From Profundicola sp051011115 (lineage in GTDB: Bacteria; Bacteroidota; Bacteroidia; Flavobacteriales; Weeksellaceae): a stretch of DNA of 31,289 bases. Shown here in pieces: positions 16,434 through 24,424 of the stretch; positions within the stretch are counted from its first letter, which is position 1; every line of letters begins with the position of its first letter. The translations under genes were made by a program, and so were the position numbers. The DNA is taken from contig JBPCUN010000111.1 in NCBI GenBank assembly GCA_051011115.1, positions 1 to 31,289 on the forward strand. Reading direction: 5' to 3'. Under the pieces are notes generated by a model. It was not told where the DNA came from. It was given only the letters and a program-made list of their open reading frames with translations, and searched no databases.

Positions 16434-19028
16434 TTAATTCCTAATCTTATTTTTAATATCATTTAATTTCATCAGGGCTTCTACGGGAGTCAAATTATTG
16501 ATGTCTAAATCTTCGAGGTCATCTCTTATGGATTCTAGAATGGGGTCATCTAATTGGAAAAAGGAAAGTTGCATTCCGTCAGACGATAGCGGAATGTTTT
16601 TATTATTCTTGGAATGATCTGCATGTGATTTTTCAAGTTGTGATAAGACTTCTTCTGCTCGTTTGGTTACCATCCTAGGCATTCCAGCCATTTTTGCTAC
16701 ATGAATACCAAAGCTATGTTCGCTTCCTCCAGGAACTAATTTTCTTAAAAATAAGATGGTATTTTTGGTTTCTTTAATACTAATATTAAAGTTCTTAATG
16801 CGCTCAAAAGATTTAGCCATTTCATTAAGCTCATGATAATGAGTAGCAAAAAGTGTCTTTGGTTTTCCAGGATGTTTATGAATAAATTCTGCTATAGACC
16901 ATGCAATGGAGATCCCGTCATATGTGCTAGTTCCCCGACCAATTTCGTCTAAAATAATTAAACTTCGCTCAGATAAATTGTTAAGAATTTGAGCCGTCTC
17001 ATTCATTTCTACCATAAAAGTAGATTCACCTTGAGAAAGATTATCACTGGCGCCTACACGGGTAAATATCTTATCTATAATCCCAATATTCGCAGCCTTG
17101 GCAGGTACATAGCATCCAATTTGAGCCATGAGTACAATTAACGCCGTCTGACGTAAGAACGCAGATTTCCCCGACATATTCGGCCCTGTAATCATCATCA
17201 TCTGTTGTTCTATATCATCTAGATATAAGCTGTTAGCAATATATGGATTGCTTGCAGGTAATTGTTGTTCAATCACAGGGTGTCGCCCATCTTCTATATG
17301 GAGCGATAGCGTATTATTTATATCAGGTTTCACATAATGATTGCGTTCTGCTAGTGCTGCAAAATTGAGCACACAATCAAGTGAAGCAATAGCAAAAGCG
17401 TTTTTCTGTATCGTTGGAATATAGGGCATTATATTCGCTAGAAGTTCTTCAAAAAGCAGCGTTTCTAATTTCAGTATTTTCTCTTCTGCTCCTAAAATCT
17501 GCTCTTCATATTCTTTGAGTTCTTCCGTAATATATCTTTCAGAATTTACTAAAGTTTGTTTTCGTGTCCAGTTTTCTGGCACTTTATCTTTATGTGTATT
17601 TCTTACTTCTATATAATACCCAAAAACATTATTGAAATTGATTTTAATGCTAGGAATTCCAGTGGCTTCACATTCTCGTAAGCGCATTTGCTCTAAAAAT
17701 TCTTTCCCTCCATTTTGAATTTCTCTTAATCTATCCAATTCTGCAGATACGCCACTTTTAATCACATGCCCTTTATGAATAAAATGAGGTGGGTCTTCTT
17801 CTAATGAGCTCTTTAATTGTTGAAATAAATTATCTAAATCATTGAATTTAAATTCAATCCCATCAGTTTTAGAAGTTGTATAATCTTCTAAAATTTCAAT
17901 AATTTCTTGAATGGCTTCTATGCTATCGGTAAGATTCGTGAGTTGTTTAGGTGTGATTTTTCCTGTGGCAATTTTAGAGCTTAATCTTTCTAAATCTGCC
18001 ATGCTTTTCAGTTTTTCTCTTAGACTGATGGCTATCTCTGAATGATGCAATAAATATTGAACGGTATTTTGCCTCTGTTTAATTGGTTTTACTTTGCTTA
18101 AAGGTAACGCCATCCAACGTCTAAGTAGCCTTGTTCCCATGGGCGTAAGGGTATGGTTTAAAACGTCAAACAAGGTGACAGAATCGGGATGCGGAGAATC
18201 AAAAAGCTCTAGATTTCTTACCGTAAAAGCATCTAACCATACAAAATCATCATGAATGATTCTTTGAATATTGTTAATGTGATTTAAGTCAAAATGGTGT
18301 GTTTCATCTAAATAGGCAAAAATAGATCCACCAGCGGTGATACCAAGATGCATGTTTTCTACACCAAAGCCTTTCAGAGATTTGGTTTTAAAATGACGCA
18401 CCATTTTATCATAGGCAAATTCATATTGAAAAGCCCAATCATCTAGGCCAAATCGACTGATAGAATTGGGGATAAAATCTGGTAAATTTCTCTTTTGAAA
18501 AATTATTTCCTTTGGCGAAAAGTTTTGAATTAGTTTTAATACAGATTCTCTATCTCCTTCTTGTATAAAAAACTCACCGGTAGAAATATCTAGTAGGGCG
18601 GCACCAAAGTTGTTTTTCTCTCGGTGAATAGCCATTAAAAAGTTATTGGAAGAAGATCCCAGCACCTGATCATTTAAAGCTACACCAGGGGTTATGAGTT
18701 CCGTAACACCCCGTTTTACAATATTTTTGGTGGCATTAGCATCTTCTAATTGATCACAAATCGCTACGCGTAACCCTGCTCTAACCAATTTTGGCAAATA
18801 AGTGTCTAGTGCATGATGCGGAAACCCTGCTAAGGCAATATGTGAGGCTGATCCGTTGGCTCTCTTAGTGAGTACAATGTCTAGAATTTTAGCAGTTTTC
18901 ACTGCATCATCACCAAATGTTTCATAAAAATCACCTACTCTGAAGAGCAATAACGCATCTGGATATTTCCCTTTGATGCGATTGTATTGTTGCATGAGTG
19001 GTGTTTCCTGTTTCCCTTTCTTTGCCAT
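16434..19028 (-). CDS. mutS: DNA mismatch repair protein MutS
   Basis: MutS recognises mispaired bases and small loops and recruits MutL. From the chosen start the protein is 864 residues, usual for the family. Visible landmarks are the mismatch-probing Phe-X-Glu in VGDFYETF (residues 34-36), the connector, lever and clamp regions, the Walker A motif GPNMSGKS (about 615-622), the STFMVEM segment, the Walker B LIILDEIGRGTSTYDG (about 690), and ATHYHEL. The C-terminus keeps the short dimerisation helix region. The frame extends 13 codons further to 19067, but MAKKGKQETPLMQQYN at 19028 is the start seen in flavobacterial MutS proteins. A TATTTTTG element ends only 5 nt before this ATG, so a promoter there would give an almost leaderless message. 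Confidence 0.97.
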   Translation of the reverse strand: MAKKGKQETPLMQQYNRIKGKYPDALLLFRVGDFYETFGDDAVKTAKILDIVLTKRANGSASHIALAGFPHHALDTYLPKLVRAGLRVAICDQLEDANATKNIVKRGVTELITPGVALNDQVLGSSSNNFLMAIHREKNNFGAALLDISTGEFFIQEGDRESVLKLIQNFSPKEIIFQKRNLPDFIPNSISRFGLDDWAFQYEFAYDKMVRHFKTKSLKGFGVENMHLGITAGGSIFAYLDETHHFDLNHINNIQRIIHDDFVWLDAFTVRNLELFDSPHPDSVTLFDVLNHTLTPMGTRLLRRWMALPLSKVKPIKQRQNTVQYLLHHSEIAISLREKLKSMADLERLSSKIATGKITPKQLTNLTDSIEAIQEIIEILEDYTTSKTDGIEFKFNDLDNLFQQLKSSLEEDPPHFIHKGHVIKSGVSAELDRLREIQNGGKEFLEQMRLRECEATGIPSIKINFNNVFGYYIEVRNTHKDKVPENWTRKQTLVNSERYITEELKEYEEQILGAEEKILKLETLLFEELLANIMPYIPTIQKNAFAIASLDCVLNFAALAERNHYVKPDINNTLSLHIEDGRHPVIEQQLPASNPYIANSLYLDDIEQQMMMITGPNMSGKSAFLRQTALIVLMAQIGCYVPAKAANIGIIDKIFTRVGASDNLSQGESTFMVEMNETAQILNNLSERSLIILDEIGRGTSTYDGISIAWSIAEFIHKHPGKPKTLFATHYHELNEMAKSFERIKNFNISIKETKNTILFLRKLVPGGSEHSFGIHVAKMAGMPRMVTKRAEEVLSQLEKSHADHSKNNKNIPLSSDGMQLSFFQLDDPILESIRDDLEDLDINNLTPVEALMKLNDIKNKIRN

Positions 19029-19068
19029 GTTGCAAAAATACATCTTCGGCATTGAATATAAAATCAAT

Positions 19069-19076
19069 TACCTTTG
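19069..19076 (+). promoter_or_regulatory. Probable -7 element of the SpoU-family gene
   Basis: TACCTTTG matches TAnnTTTG and lies 37 nt before the ATG. A TTG at 19052-19054 is only 14 nt upstream, shorter than the usual spacing, so the -33 element is weak. Confidence 0.45.
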
Positions 19077-19113
19077 TGGTTTTGAAAATTATTCTAAACT
19101 GTTGCTTCTTTTT

Positions 19114-19641
19114 ATGAAAAAATTAAAACTAGATGAGTTAAACCGTGTTAATATTGAAACTTATAAAAAACAAGATAAAATTCCAGTAATAGTACTTTGC
19201 GACAACATTAGAAGCATGCATAATGTGGGAGCTATTTTCCGAACTTCGGACGCATTTAATATTCAAAAGATTTATTTGTGTGGAATTACCGCAACACCTC
19301 CCCATAAAGAAATTAGAAAAACGGCTATTGGCGCTACAGAAAGTGTTGAATGGGCATATGCTAAAGATGCAGTTGCTGTGGTAGAGGAGTTAAAGGCAGA
19401 GGGCTTTATTCCCTTGGCTGTAGAACAAGTAGACAAAAGTGTAATGCTTGATGATTATAAAGTGGATACCAATGCCAAATATTTATTGATTTTAGGGAAT
19501 GAAGTAGAAGGCGTGCAACAAGAGGTGATAGATTTATGCCCAGCAGCTTTAGAAATTCCACAATCTGGAACTAAACATTCTTTGAACGTAAGTGTATGTG
19601 CAGGTATTGTTTTATGGAAGTTCTATAAAAATTTGTCATAA
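19114..19641 (+). CDS. SpoU/TrmH-family RNA 2'-O-methyltransferase
   Basis: The enzyme transfers a methyl group from S-adenosylmethionine to a ribose 2'-OH in tRNA or rRNA. The 175-residue protein is just the catalytic SPOUT domain, with the three family motifs: NIRSMHNVGAIFRTSDA (about residues 28-44, containing the catalytic Arg), LLILGNEVEGV (motif 2), and LEIPQSGTKHSLNVSVC (motif 3, forming the SAM-binding knot). The frame is open further upstream to 18973, overlapping mutS on the other strand, but the ATG at 19114 gives the normal N-terminus MKKLKLDELNR. It is divergent from mutS. The precise RNA target cannot be told from sequence. Confidence 0.93.
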   Translation: MKKLKLDELNRVNIETYKKQDKIPVIVLCDNIRSMHNVGAIFRTSDAFNIQKIYLCGITATPPHKEIRKTAIGATESVEWAYAKDAVAVVEELKAEGFIPLAVEQVDKSVMLDDYKVDTNAKYLLILGNEVEGVQQEVIDLCPAALEIPQSGTKHSLNVSVCAGIVLWKFYKNLS

Positions 19642-19644
19642 AAA

Positions 19645-19670
19645 ACTGAGAAGCTGTTCGGCTCCTCAGT
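19645..19670. terminator. Bidirectional terminator between convergent genes
   Basis: ACTGAGAAGC (19645-19654) pairs with GCTCCTCAGT (19661-19670) with one mismatch and a 6-nt loop. It is flanked by an A-run on the left and a T-rich stretch on the right, so it can serve both the SpoU-family gene and the TonB receptor gene that converge here. Confidence 0.8.
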
Positions 19671-19695
19671 CCTATATTTGATTTTAACTAAATAT

Positions 19696-21840
19696 TTAAA
19701 ACTTTATATTTACTCCAGCTAAAAAGTTTCTGCCAGCCTGTGGGTATAAATATAAGTTATTATCCCAATCTCCGAAATAACCATTACTAGCATACGCTTT
19801 GTCAAATAAGTTGTTGACTAGCAATGAAATGCCTACTTTGGCATCTTTTACTTCGAAATTATATCCTAAGTATAGGTCTGATAAAAAGTAGCTATCTAGT
19901 TCAAAATCTGAATTTTCTGTATTGGTTACGTATTGATTATCTACATACTTATTAGTTAGATTTAGCTTAAGTTCTTTCATTGGATAAATATCGATACCAA
20001 AAGATGAAATGCGATCAGGGGCATATGGAATAGCCGTATTTCCGTATTCAGTCACTACTCCATTTGCATCCGTTTCATAGTAATCCATATTTTCACTTTT
20101 ACTCCAAGTTAGATTTCCAAAGATATTCACTTTATCATTTAAGAATCTTTTACTAACATCCATTTCTACACCAGACCTATAACTTTCACCAATGTTCTTA
20201 CGAATAGGATTTCCTACGTTATCTAATTTACCAGTTAATACCAATTGATCTAAATAGTACATATAATATCCATTGATTCCGAAGTTTACAATACCTTGTG
20301 TGTTGAATCCTAATTCAAAATCATGTAAAGTTTCTGGCTTCACAAATTCTGGGTTATCTTCAATATCTGATCTAGTAGGCTCACGGTGCGTTAATCCATA
20401 ACTAGCATAAAGTTTCCCATTTGGCATTCGGTAGCTTATTCCGGCTTTTGGGTTTACAAACGTCCAATTAAAGTCATAAGGTCTAAAATCTTCTATAGGG
20501 TTGAAGCCTTTATCTCCTACGTAATCAGCATTGTAATCTATATTTCTAATCTGTAAATCTCCATATAGTTCAAAATTACCAATGTGGTATAGCGCTTTAG
20601 CAAAACCAGATATTTCAGTTTTCACAGAATTGTTTTCATAGTAGTAATCACTATTTTTAAAATTAGCATTTATCACATCGATTACTTCTCCGTAATGATC
20701 TCCATCGTATTGATTCATAGAAGCTCCAAAATATACATCAAAATCACCCCAATATTTCTTTTCAAGATTGATGATGGCACCATAGAAATGATTATCTAAC
20801 CATTTTCTTCTCACTAAATCGTTATATCCACTACTAGCTAAACGGTAATCGGCTAATTTTGCACCTTGTGTATATTCTTCATAATATCCTAGACCACGCG
20901 TCCAGTGCAAGGTAAAAGTAGATTTCCATCCATTAGATAATTTTTGTCTCCAATAGGCATGCAAGTGATTCTGGTCATAGTTGTCTACCTGGTTGTCATA
21001 ATAACCAACAACCTTAGACCAATCATCATTAAAGATAGCCCCAGCAGAGTTAAAAGTTCTTCCATATGTTTTCATTTGATCTTTATTAACCCCATTCCAA
21101 GCTTGATAGGTTTTTTCATGGCCAAAAATGTTCATGATCTGGAACTCTGTGTTTTTATTTGGACGATAATAAGCATTGATGGCTCCAGAGTAAAGGTCGC
21201 TACTTGCTCTATCTACATAACCATCAGATTTCACATAACTACCACGCACATCTAGATTAAATTTACCCTCCGCTATATCACCAGTACCAGCGTATGCCAT
21301 ATACTTCTGGGTATTAAAGCTACCTGCAGAGGCAGAGACTTCTGCAAAAGGATTTCGTTTTCTACCTGTAGTTTCTAAGTTGACACTACCACCAAAAGCA
21401 GCGGCTCCATTGGATGAGGTTCCCACCCCACGTTGAATCATGATTTCATCGGTAGAAGAAGAAACATCTGGAAAATCTACCCAAAATACACCATGTGATT
21501 CACTATCATTGACAGGTACACCGTTAAAAGTTACGTTAATTTGACTTTGGGCAATACCTCTTACGCGCATACCTGTATATCCTATACCACTACCGGCATC
21601 AGAGGTCGTAACTACAGAAGTAGCATTTTTTAATAATATAGGCATATCTTGGCCTAAGTTTCTCTCACTAATTGTGTTCTGAGAAATTACCTCCCCTGTG
21701 ATGGGTAAATTGGCCATAGCTTTAATTGTAGAAAGCGCTATGGTATCAGAAATTGATTCTTCTTTGTCTTCTTGAGCGTAAATTAAGCAAGTTGTGCTCG
21801 CAAGCATACTGAGTAATAAAATCCTTCTTAGCATAATCAT
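19696..21840 (-). CDS. TonB-dependent receptor under TPP riboswitch control, probable thiamine importer
   Basis: The protein has 714 residues: signal peptide ending CLIYAQ, a plug (about 45-160 with LLKNATSVVTTSDAGSGIGY, MRVRGIAQSQINVTFNGVPV, IMIQRGVGTSSNGAAAFGGS) and a 22-strand-type barrel ending GVNIKF. Sequence alone does not tell the substrate. The leader contains a clear TPP riboswitch, and TonB-dependent receptors under TPP riboswitches in Bacteroidota have been assigned to thiamine uptake (called OMR1 in comparative genomics). No inner-membrane thiamine transporter (PnuT) or thiamine kinase gene is next to it, so the partner must be elsewhere. The start could be Met1 or Met3 (21834). 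It ends against the bidirectional terminator. Confidence 0.93.
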   Translation of the reverse strand: MIMLRRILLLSMLASTTCLIYAQEDKEESISDTIALSTIKAMANLPITGEVISQNTISERNLGQDMPILLKNATSVVTTSDAGSGIGYTGMRVRGIAQSQINVTFNGVPVNDSESHGVFWVDFPDVSSSTDEIMIQRGVGTSSNGAAAFGGSVNLETTGRKRNPFAEVSASAGSFNTQKYMAYAGTGDIAEGKFNLDVRGSYVKSDGYVDRASSDLYSGAINAYYRPNKNTEFQIMNIFGHEKTYQAWNGVNKDQMKTYGRTFNSAGAIFNDDWSKVVGYYDNQVDNYDQNHLHAYWRQKLSNGWKSTFTLHWTRGLGYYEEYTQGAKLADYRLASSGYNDLVRRKWLDNHFYGAIINLEKKYWGDFDVYFGASMNQYDGDHYGEVIDVINANFKNSDYYYENNSVKTEISGFAKALYHIGNFELYGDLQIRNIDYNADYVGDKGFNPIEDFRPYDFNWTFVNPKAGISYRMPNGKLYASYGLTHREPTRSDIEDNPEFVKPETLHDFELGFNTQGIVNFGINGYYMYYLDQLVLTGKLDNVGNPIRKNIGESYRSGVEMDVSKRFLNDKVNIFGNLTWSKSENMDYYETDANGVVTEYGNTAIPYAPDRISSFGIDIYPMKELKLNLTNKYVDNQYVTNTENSDFELDSYFLSDLYLGYNFEVKDAKVGISLLVNNLFDKAYASNGYFGDWDNNLYLYPQAGRNFLAGVNIKF

Positions 21841-21913
21841 ATATTATTTTCAAAAGGAGTGCTGTCCGTACAACATGGCTTTATAGAAAACCAATAGAAG
21901 AATATAATCTCAG

Positions 21914-21994
21914 TATAATCCCTTTGCAGCATTACCTGCACAGGTTCTAAGAGTGTAATCTCAGCCTTCTTGTATTGAAAGCACCCCTTTTATT
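21914..21994 (-). promoter_or_regulatory. TPP (thiamine pyrophosphate) riboswitch aptamer
   Basis: Read on the minus strand, the leader contains the thi-box elements in order: GGGGTGC, a short P2 stem (GCTTTC/GAAGGC), CTGAGA, GAACCTG, a P4 hairpin (GCAG, GTAAT, GCTGC) and AAAGGGA. P1 may form from ATAA/TTAT. The 3' end is about 74 nt before the receptor's ATG. It senses thiamine pyrophosphate and normally turns expression off when it is plentiful. No obvious intrinsic terminator follows, so control may act on translation start. Confidence 0.95.
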
Positions 21995-22005
21995 TTTAGT
22001 TTTCA

Positions 22006-22034
22006 CAAATATACAGCTTATTCAGTTAATCCAA
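22006..22034 (-). promoter_or_regulatory. Promoter of the riboswitch-receptor transcript
   Basis: On the minus strand TTG (22034-22032), 18 nt, and TATATTTG (22013-22006) match the Bacteroidota consensus. Transcription would begin within a few nucleotides of the aptamer's 5' end. Confidence 0.75.
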
Positions 22035-22149
22035 CTTATAAAAAACTGTCATATAAGAGAAATAATTATGAATATAATAATCAAATTCTAAGTAGAGGTA
22101 TGCTGTATGATAAATGAATAGCCATCTATTCCTAGCATTTAGAATTATG

Positions 22150-22157
22150 TATATTTG
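22150..22157 (+). promoter_or_regulatory. -7 element immediately before tgt
   Basis: TATATTTG matches TAnnTTTG and is the same sequence as in the promoters of the thiamine receptor and tRNA-Val. It ends 6 nt before the ATG of tgt. No good -33 element is seen. If used, the message would have almost no leader. Confidence 0.5.
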
Positions 22158-22163
22158 CAACCT

Positions 22164-23294
22164 ATGCAGTTTGAAATTCATAAAACAGATGAAAATTCCT
22201 CCGCACGTGCTGGTACATTTACCACAGCACATGGTGAGGTAAATACGCCCATATTTATGCCTGTGGGTACGGTGGCTAGCGTAAAAGCAGTGCACCAAAG
22301 AGAATTAAAAGAAGACATCAAAGCACAAATAATTTTAGGGAATACCTATCATCTTTATTTGCGTCCAGGTATAGACATATTGAATGGAGCTGGTGGGCTG
22401 CATAAATTCATGAATTGGGATAGGCCAATCCTTACCGATAGTGGAGGATTTCAAGTTTACTCCTTGTCAGATATTCGTAAAGTGACCGAAGAGGGTGTGC
22501 GTTTTCAATCCCATATTGATGGTTCTTATCATATGTTTTCGCCAGAATATTCGATGGAAATTCAGCGAAATATTGGAGCGGATATCATTATGGCTTTTGA
22601 TGAATTAACAGGAATTCCAGCTACTTATAATCAAGCCAAGAAAGCAATGCACGTTACGCACAGATGGTTAGAAAGGTGTCGTACTTGGCTCGATGAGAAT
22701 CCACCACTATATGGATTTGATCAAACGCTTTTCCCTATCGTTCAGGGGAATTCATTCAGAGACCTTAGGGAACAATCAGCAGAGTACATTGCCAACTTTG
22801 ATGCCGATGGTAATGCCATTGGTGGTCTTAGTGTGGGAGAGCCAGAAGATGTAATGTATGAGATAGCTGATTTAGTTTGTCGTATTTTACCAAAAGATAA
22901 GCCAAGGTATTTAATGGGGGTTGGAACACCGTGGAATTTGCTAGAAAACATTGCCTTAGGTGTTGATATGTTTGATTGTGTCTTGCCTACTAGAAATGCG
23001 AGAAATGGTCAAATCTTTACGTGGAATGGCGTGATGAATTTGAAGAATGCCAAGTGGAAAGATGATTATTCACCGCTAGATGAATTAGGTACCTCTTATG
23101 TAGATAAAGATTATTCTAAAGCATATGTACGTCATTTATTTGCGTCTAATGAATATTTAGGCAAACAAATTGCTAGTATTCATAATCTTGCGTTTTATTT
23201 GGATTTGGTAACCAAAGCAAGAGAACACATTATGGCAGGAGATTTTCGCGCTTGGAAAGATAAAACGGTACCTAAACTAAGACAGAAACTTTGA
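22164..23294 (+). CDS. tgt: tRNA-guanine transglycosylase (queuosine synthesis), zinc cysteines absent
   Basis: Tgt exchanges guanine at the wobble position of GUN-anticodon tRNAs for the queuine precursor preQ1. The 376-residue protein matches along its length: general-base Asp92 in TDSGGFQVYS, the IVQG motif, GGLSVGE, and GVDMFDCVLPTRNARNG with nucleophile Asp271. The E. coli zinc site is CxCxxC plus His; here the aligned segment LDELGTSYVDKDYSKAY has Gly309, Ser311 and Asp314 in place of the cysteines, while His340 (SIHNL) remains. From memory, other Bacteroidota Tgt proteins share this change, so the enzyme is probably active with a zinc-free subdomain. The next gene starts inside its stop codon. 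Confidence 0.95.
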   Translation: MQFEIHKTDENSSARAGTFTTAHGEVNTPIFMPVGTVASVKAVHQRELKEDIKAQIILGNTYHLYLRPGIDILNGAGGLHKFMNWDRPILTDSGGFQVYSLSDIRKVTEEGVRFQSHIDGSYHMFSPEYSMEIQRNIGADIIMAFDELTGIPATYNQAKKAMHVTHRWLERCRTWLDENPPLYGFDQTLFPIVQGNSFRDLREQSAEYIANFDADGNAIGGLSVGEPEDVMYEIADLVCRILPKDKPRYLMGVGTPWNLLENIALGVDMFDCVLPTRNARNGQIFTWNGVMNLKNAKWKDDYSPLDELGTSYVDKDYSKAYVRHLFASNEYLGKQIASIHNLAFYLDLVTKAREHIMAGDFRAWKDKTVPKLRQKL

Positions 23295-24388
23295 TTAAAA
23301 AACTAGACCAATATATCATGCGTAACTTCATAGGCACTTTTGTGTTTATGACTTCGTTGTTGGCTATCATTGTGCTCGTGATAGATTTGAGTCAAAGAAT
23401 CAGTAAGATAGAAGAAAGTGGCTCCAGCATAGGGGAGGCGCTGGTGGGCTATTATCCATTTTTTCTTTTGTGGATTGTCAATACTTTTTTACCGATAGGG
23501 GTTTTTATCTCTGCAATTTACTTTACTTCACGATTAGCTAATAATACAGAAATTGTAGCGATGACTTCTGGGGGAATGAGCTTTTTTCGCCTAACGAGAC
23601 CTTATTTAATTGTGGCCATAGGGATAGGTGCTTTATCCTTTGTGGTAAACCATTTTTGGTTACCAAAGGCCAATATATATAAGAATGAATACTATTATAA
23701 TAATTTACAGAAGTCGTCTCAAGAACGAGAGTATTTTAAAGGTAGGCCTATAGCGGCAAGAATTTCACCCAATGAGTATATTTTTGTCCATAATTATAAT
23801 AGACGTACCAACAATGGTAGTGGATTTTTATACCAGAAATTTGATGGGATAGATTTAATACAATCCATAAGAGCCAGTGATTTAATTTGGAATGGAGAAG
23901 ATTCTATTTACACCCTGAACAATTATTATGAAAGAATAGTTACGGCCGGTAAACAGGATAGCCTGAATCATGGAAACAAACTGGACCAAAAGTTTGACGT
24001 AACACCAGATGAATTATTACCAGAAGGATATGTGGCAGAAACGATGAATTCCTTTGAATTGCAACGATTTATAGAGAGAGAAAAATTTAAAGGTTCTGGG
24101 AGCATAAGTGTTTATTTAAATGAGTTATATCAACGAACTAGTTTACCATTTTCATCAATTATATTAACACTCTTAGCTTTGTCTTTAGCTTCCCAAAAGA
24201 AAAGAGGAGGGTTAGGATTAAATTTAGCTATTGGTATTTTGCTCGCATTTATATATATATTTGGTAATGAGGCTAGTAAAGTGCTTGCCAACGTGGGAGA
24301 AGTAGATCCCTTATTAGCTGTGTGGTTTTCAAATATCTTTTTCGGCATCATAACCGCCTTCCTATATTTTAAACGTGCCTTTAGTTAA
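23291..24388 (+). CDS. LptF/LptG-family permease (lipopolysaccharide export)
   Basis: This is a YjgP/YjgQ-type membrane subunit of the LptBFG ABC complex that extracts lipopolysaccharide from the inner membrane. The 365 residues give three transmembrane helices (about 13-35, 55-78, 100-120), a periplasmic beta domain (about 125-260), and three more helices at the C-terminus (about 283-360). Family landmarks are MIKKLDQYIMRNFIGTF, the ELYQRTSLPFSSIILTLLAL helix start and KRGGLGLNLAIG. The start is TTG, with TTGA overlapping the tgt stop; the in-frame ATG at 23318 would cut off the conserved N-terminus, so TTG is more likely. Whether it is LptF or LptG cannot be decided. It probably shares a transcript with tgt. 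Confidence 0.92.
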   Translation: MIKKLDQYIMRNFIGTFVFMTSLLAIIVLVIDLSQRISKIEESGSSIGEALVGYYPFFLLWIVNTFLPIGVFISAIYFTSRLANNTEIVAMTSGGMSFFRLTRPYLIVAIGIGALSFVVNHFWLPKANIYKNEYYYNNLQKSSQEREYFKGRPIAARISPNEYIFVHNYNRRTNNGSGFLYQKFDGIDLIQSIRASDLIWNGEDSIYTLNNYYERIVTAGKQDSLNHGNKLDQKFDVTPDELLPEGYVAETMNSFELQRFIEREKFKGSGSISVYLNELYQRTSLPFSSIILTLLALSLASQKKRGGLGLNLAIGILLAFIYIFGNEASKVLANVGEVDPLLAVWFSNIFFGIITAFLYFKRAFS

Positions 24389-24424
24389 TCTTTATTGGCT
24401 CAATTATTGCTAAATTTTTATACT

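Noticed and set aside
19033..19040. TATTTTTG on the minus strand before mutS as promoter
   Set aside because: It is only 5 nt from the start codon and the nearest TTG is 24 nt away, too far for a good -33 element.
22026..22298. Minus-strand frame of 90 codons overlapping the 5' end of tgt
   Set aside because: It is antisense to the conserved Tgt N-terminus and has a cysteine- and histidine-rich, non-protein-like composition.
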